A DNA stretch of 64,000 bases, taken from Paenibacillus ginsengarvi. GTDB taxonomy: Bacteria > Bacillota > Bacilli > Paenibacillales > NBRC-103111. The notes beneath the pieces are model-generated. The model saw only the letters and a list, made by a program, of their open reading frames with translations, did not search any database and was not told the DNA's origin. Position 1 is the first letter of the stretch, and every line of letters starts with the position of its first letter. Positions 62,623 to 64,000 of the stretch are shown piece by piece. The translations under genes were made by a program, and so were the position numbers. The stretch is taken from contig NZ_RBAH01000008.1 in assembly GCF_003626695.1 (NCBI RefSeq), positions 62,001-126,000 on the forward strand, given 5' to 3'.

Positions 62623-64000
62623 ATGGAGGCGAGCACGTTTATTTTGTTTGGAGCGACGGGGGATTTGGCCAAACGGAAAATTTACCCCGCTTTGTATACT
62701 TTATTTCTCGATAACAAGCTTCCGGATTCGTTTTCCGTGTTCGGTCTCGGAAGAAGAGAATGGTCGGATGAAACGTTCCGGGCCAATGTCGAGCGATCGA
62801 TTCGCGAATTTTCGCGGCATGAGGCGATACAGGACGAGCAGTTGAACGAATTTCTGGAAGCTTTTCGCTTCTGCATCTTGGACGCAGGCCGCAAGGACGA
62901 TTACGTCAAGCTGCTGCGGATGGTCGAAAGCCGGGAGGAAGCGCTCGGCGCGCCGCCGAACCGTCTGTTTTATTTATCGGTCGGGCCCGAATTTTTCGAA
63001 ACGATCGCCTTTCAGATCCGGGAAAGCGGACTCGGTTCCGCGAACGGCTGGAAGCGCCTCGTGATCGAGAAGCCTTTCGGCCACGATCTGCCGTCGGCCC
63101 GGGAGCTGAACCGGAAGCTGAGCGAGGCTTTCGAGGAGAGTGAAATTTTCCGCATCGACCATTATCTCGGCAAGCCGATCGTTCAGCGGCTGGAGGAGCT
63201 GCGCGAAATCGATTCCTCCGTTCGGGAGCTGTGGAACCGTCCGATCGCGAATGTGCAGATTACCGCAAGCGAAACAGTCGGCGTCGAGGAACGCGCGGGG
63301 TATTACGATCAAGCCGGCGCCGTCCGGGACATGTTCCAGAACCATATGCTTCAGCTGCTGATGATGGTGGCGACACATCTGCCTGGCGCGGTCGGCGTTT
63401 CCTCGGAGCGTTCCAAGAAGCAGGCGATGGAATCGCTGAGACCGCTGCACAAGCAAGAAGCGGGCGCTTTCGTCATTCGCGGGCAGTATGGAGAAGGAAC
63501 GATAAGCGGCAAGCCTGTAGCCGGTTATACGTCCGAACCCGGCATCGCGCCGCAGTCGGCGAACGATACGTTCATTGCCGCCAAGCTGCGCATCGAGGAC
63601 GACTTTTGGAGCGGTGTGCCGTTCTACATCCGCACCGGCAAACGAATGAAGAGGAAGTCTACGCGTATCGTAGTCGAGTTCGGAGAGACGGACCTCTCCG
63701 GCTTGTCCGCTGCGGCAGGGAAAGCGCCGAATCTGTTGGTATTCGAAATCGGCCCGAACGACGCCATTACGATGCAGCATGTACCGACAGGCTCGCCGCA
63801 AACCGGCAAGCCAGAGACGATCCCGGTTTACATTCCGGATAGAGGCTCTCTTCCCGAAGCGTATGAAAGCCTCATTTACGACGCTTTGCTCGGAGATCCG
63901 ACGTTTTTCGTCCGCTGGGACGAAGTCGAACTGTCCTGGCAGTGGGTTCAGCCGGTTCTGGAAGCGTTCGAGCAGCAGCTCATCCCGCTCCGACCGTATG
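62623..64000 (+). CDS. zwf: Glucose-6-phosphate dehydrogenase (partial, 459 codons)
   Basis: It oxidises glucose 6-phosphate to 6-phosphogluconolactone with NADP+, the entry to the oxidative pentose-phosphate pathway. The cofactor loop FGATGDLAKRKIYPAL lies at about 9-24. The catalytic signature RIDHYLGK is at about 177-184. Further conserved segments are QNHMLQLLMMVAT and YIRTGKRM. The gene runs off the right edge, with about 40 residues missing. The ATG at 62623 follows GGAGGGGAAAGG. It is divergent from the LysR gene. Confidence 0.92.
   Translation, partial: MEASTFILFGATGDLAKRKIYPALYTLFLDNKLPDSFSVFGLGRREWSDETFRANVERSIREFSRHEAIQDEQLNEFLEAFRFCILDAGRKDDYVKLLRMVESREEALGAPPNRLFYLSVGPEFFETIAFQIRESGLGSANGWKRLVIEKPFGHDLPSARELNRKLSEAFEESEIFRIDHYLGKPIVQRLEELREIDSSVRELWNRPIANVQITASETVGVEERAGYYDQAGAVRDMFQNHMLQLLMMVATHLPGAVGVSSERSKKQAMESLRPLHKQEAGAFVIRGQYGEGTISGKPVAGYTSEPGIAPQSANDTFIAAKLRIEDDFWSGVPFYIRTGKRMKRKSTRIVVEFGETDLSGLSAAAGKAPNLLVFEIGPNDAITMQHVPTGSPQTGKPETIPVYIPDRGSLPEAYESLIYDALLGDPTFFVRWDEVELSWQWVQPVLEAFEQQLIPLRPY

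Overview
The window reads as a chromosomal segment of an endospore-forming Firmicute of the Paenibacillaceae (Paenibacillus or a close relative). The reasons are the roughly 50-55% GC content, strong GGAGG ribosome sites with frequent TTG/GTG starts, spore-type small proteins (gamma-type SASP-like, Cse60-like), a T-box leader, Fur/Zur operators of the Bacillus type, and the number of AraC regulators and sugar-type ABC genes. No tRNA, rRNA, IS element, prophage or CRISPR array was seen. The first and last genes are cut by the window edges.

Layout. 1-0.6 kb: 5' end of an Lsa-type ABC-F resistance gene (minus) behind a leader that looks like a ribosome-controlled attenuator. 0.6-3.5 kb: small genes, one with a Fur box, and a tandem triplicate of P-loop kinase-like genes. 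3.5-8.6 kb: a Fur-regulated Feu-like siderophore locus (binding lipoprotein, AraC-binding-protein fusion activator, two permeases, no ATPase). 8.7-16.8 kb: membrane serine protease, HAD phosphatase, Asp/Glu racemase, MocR regulator, thiM, aldo/keto reductase, an unrecognised conserved protein, DoxX. 16.9-19.8 kb: AraC regulator divergent from a sugar-isomerase/oxidoreductase pair. 20-23.4 kb: chemoreceptor and asd under a T-box whose specifier reads lysine. 23.5-33.9 kb: mostly small, secreted or repeat proteins, a frameshifted cupin gene, an ankyrin protein, a CAP lipoprotein, an AraC/sulfatase pair, a cluster of short palindromes and an HD phosphohydrolase. 34-38.5 kb: proline catabolism (putB and P5C dehydrogenase) with a divergent enhancer-binding-type regulator whose key sigma-54 motifs are altered. 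38.5-42 kb: MFS pump, SufR-like regulator, [2Fe-2S] ferredoxin, AraC regulator.

42-53.8 kb is the most interesting region. A divergent pair of transcription units is controlled by three Zur-box-like palindromes. To the left are a YcgR/YcgQ-type permease with a His-rich loop and its partner. To the right is a six-gene operon: FecB-, FecC- and FecE-like ABC importer, ChlI-like AAA+ ATPase, ChlD-like AAA/VWA protein and a 1220-residue CobN/BchH-type chelatase. No cobalamin or chlorophyll gene lies nearby. The zinc-type control suggests that the importer and chelatase handle zinc, possibly as a zinc-tetrapyrrole.

53.8-61.6 kb: an ABC importer operon without ATPase but with an RND-type adaptor and an ECF sigma factor, followed by a convergent two-component system. 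Identical 11-bp-period repeats upstream of the ABC operon and beside the response regulator suggest one regulon. 61.6-64 kb: LysR regulator divergent from zwf, which runs off the window.
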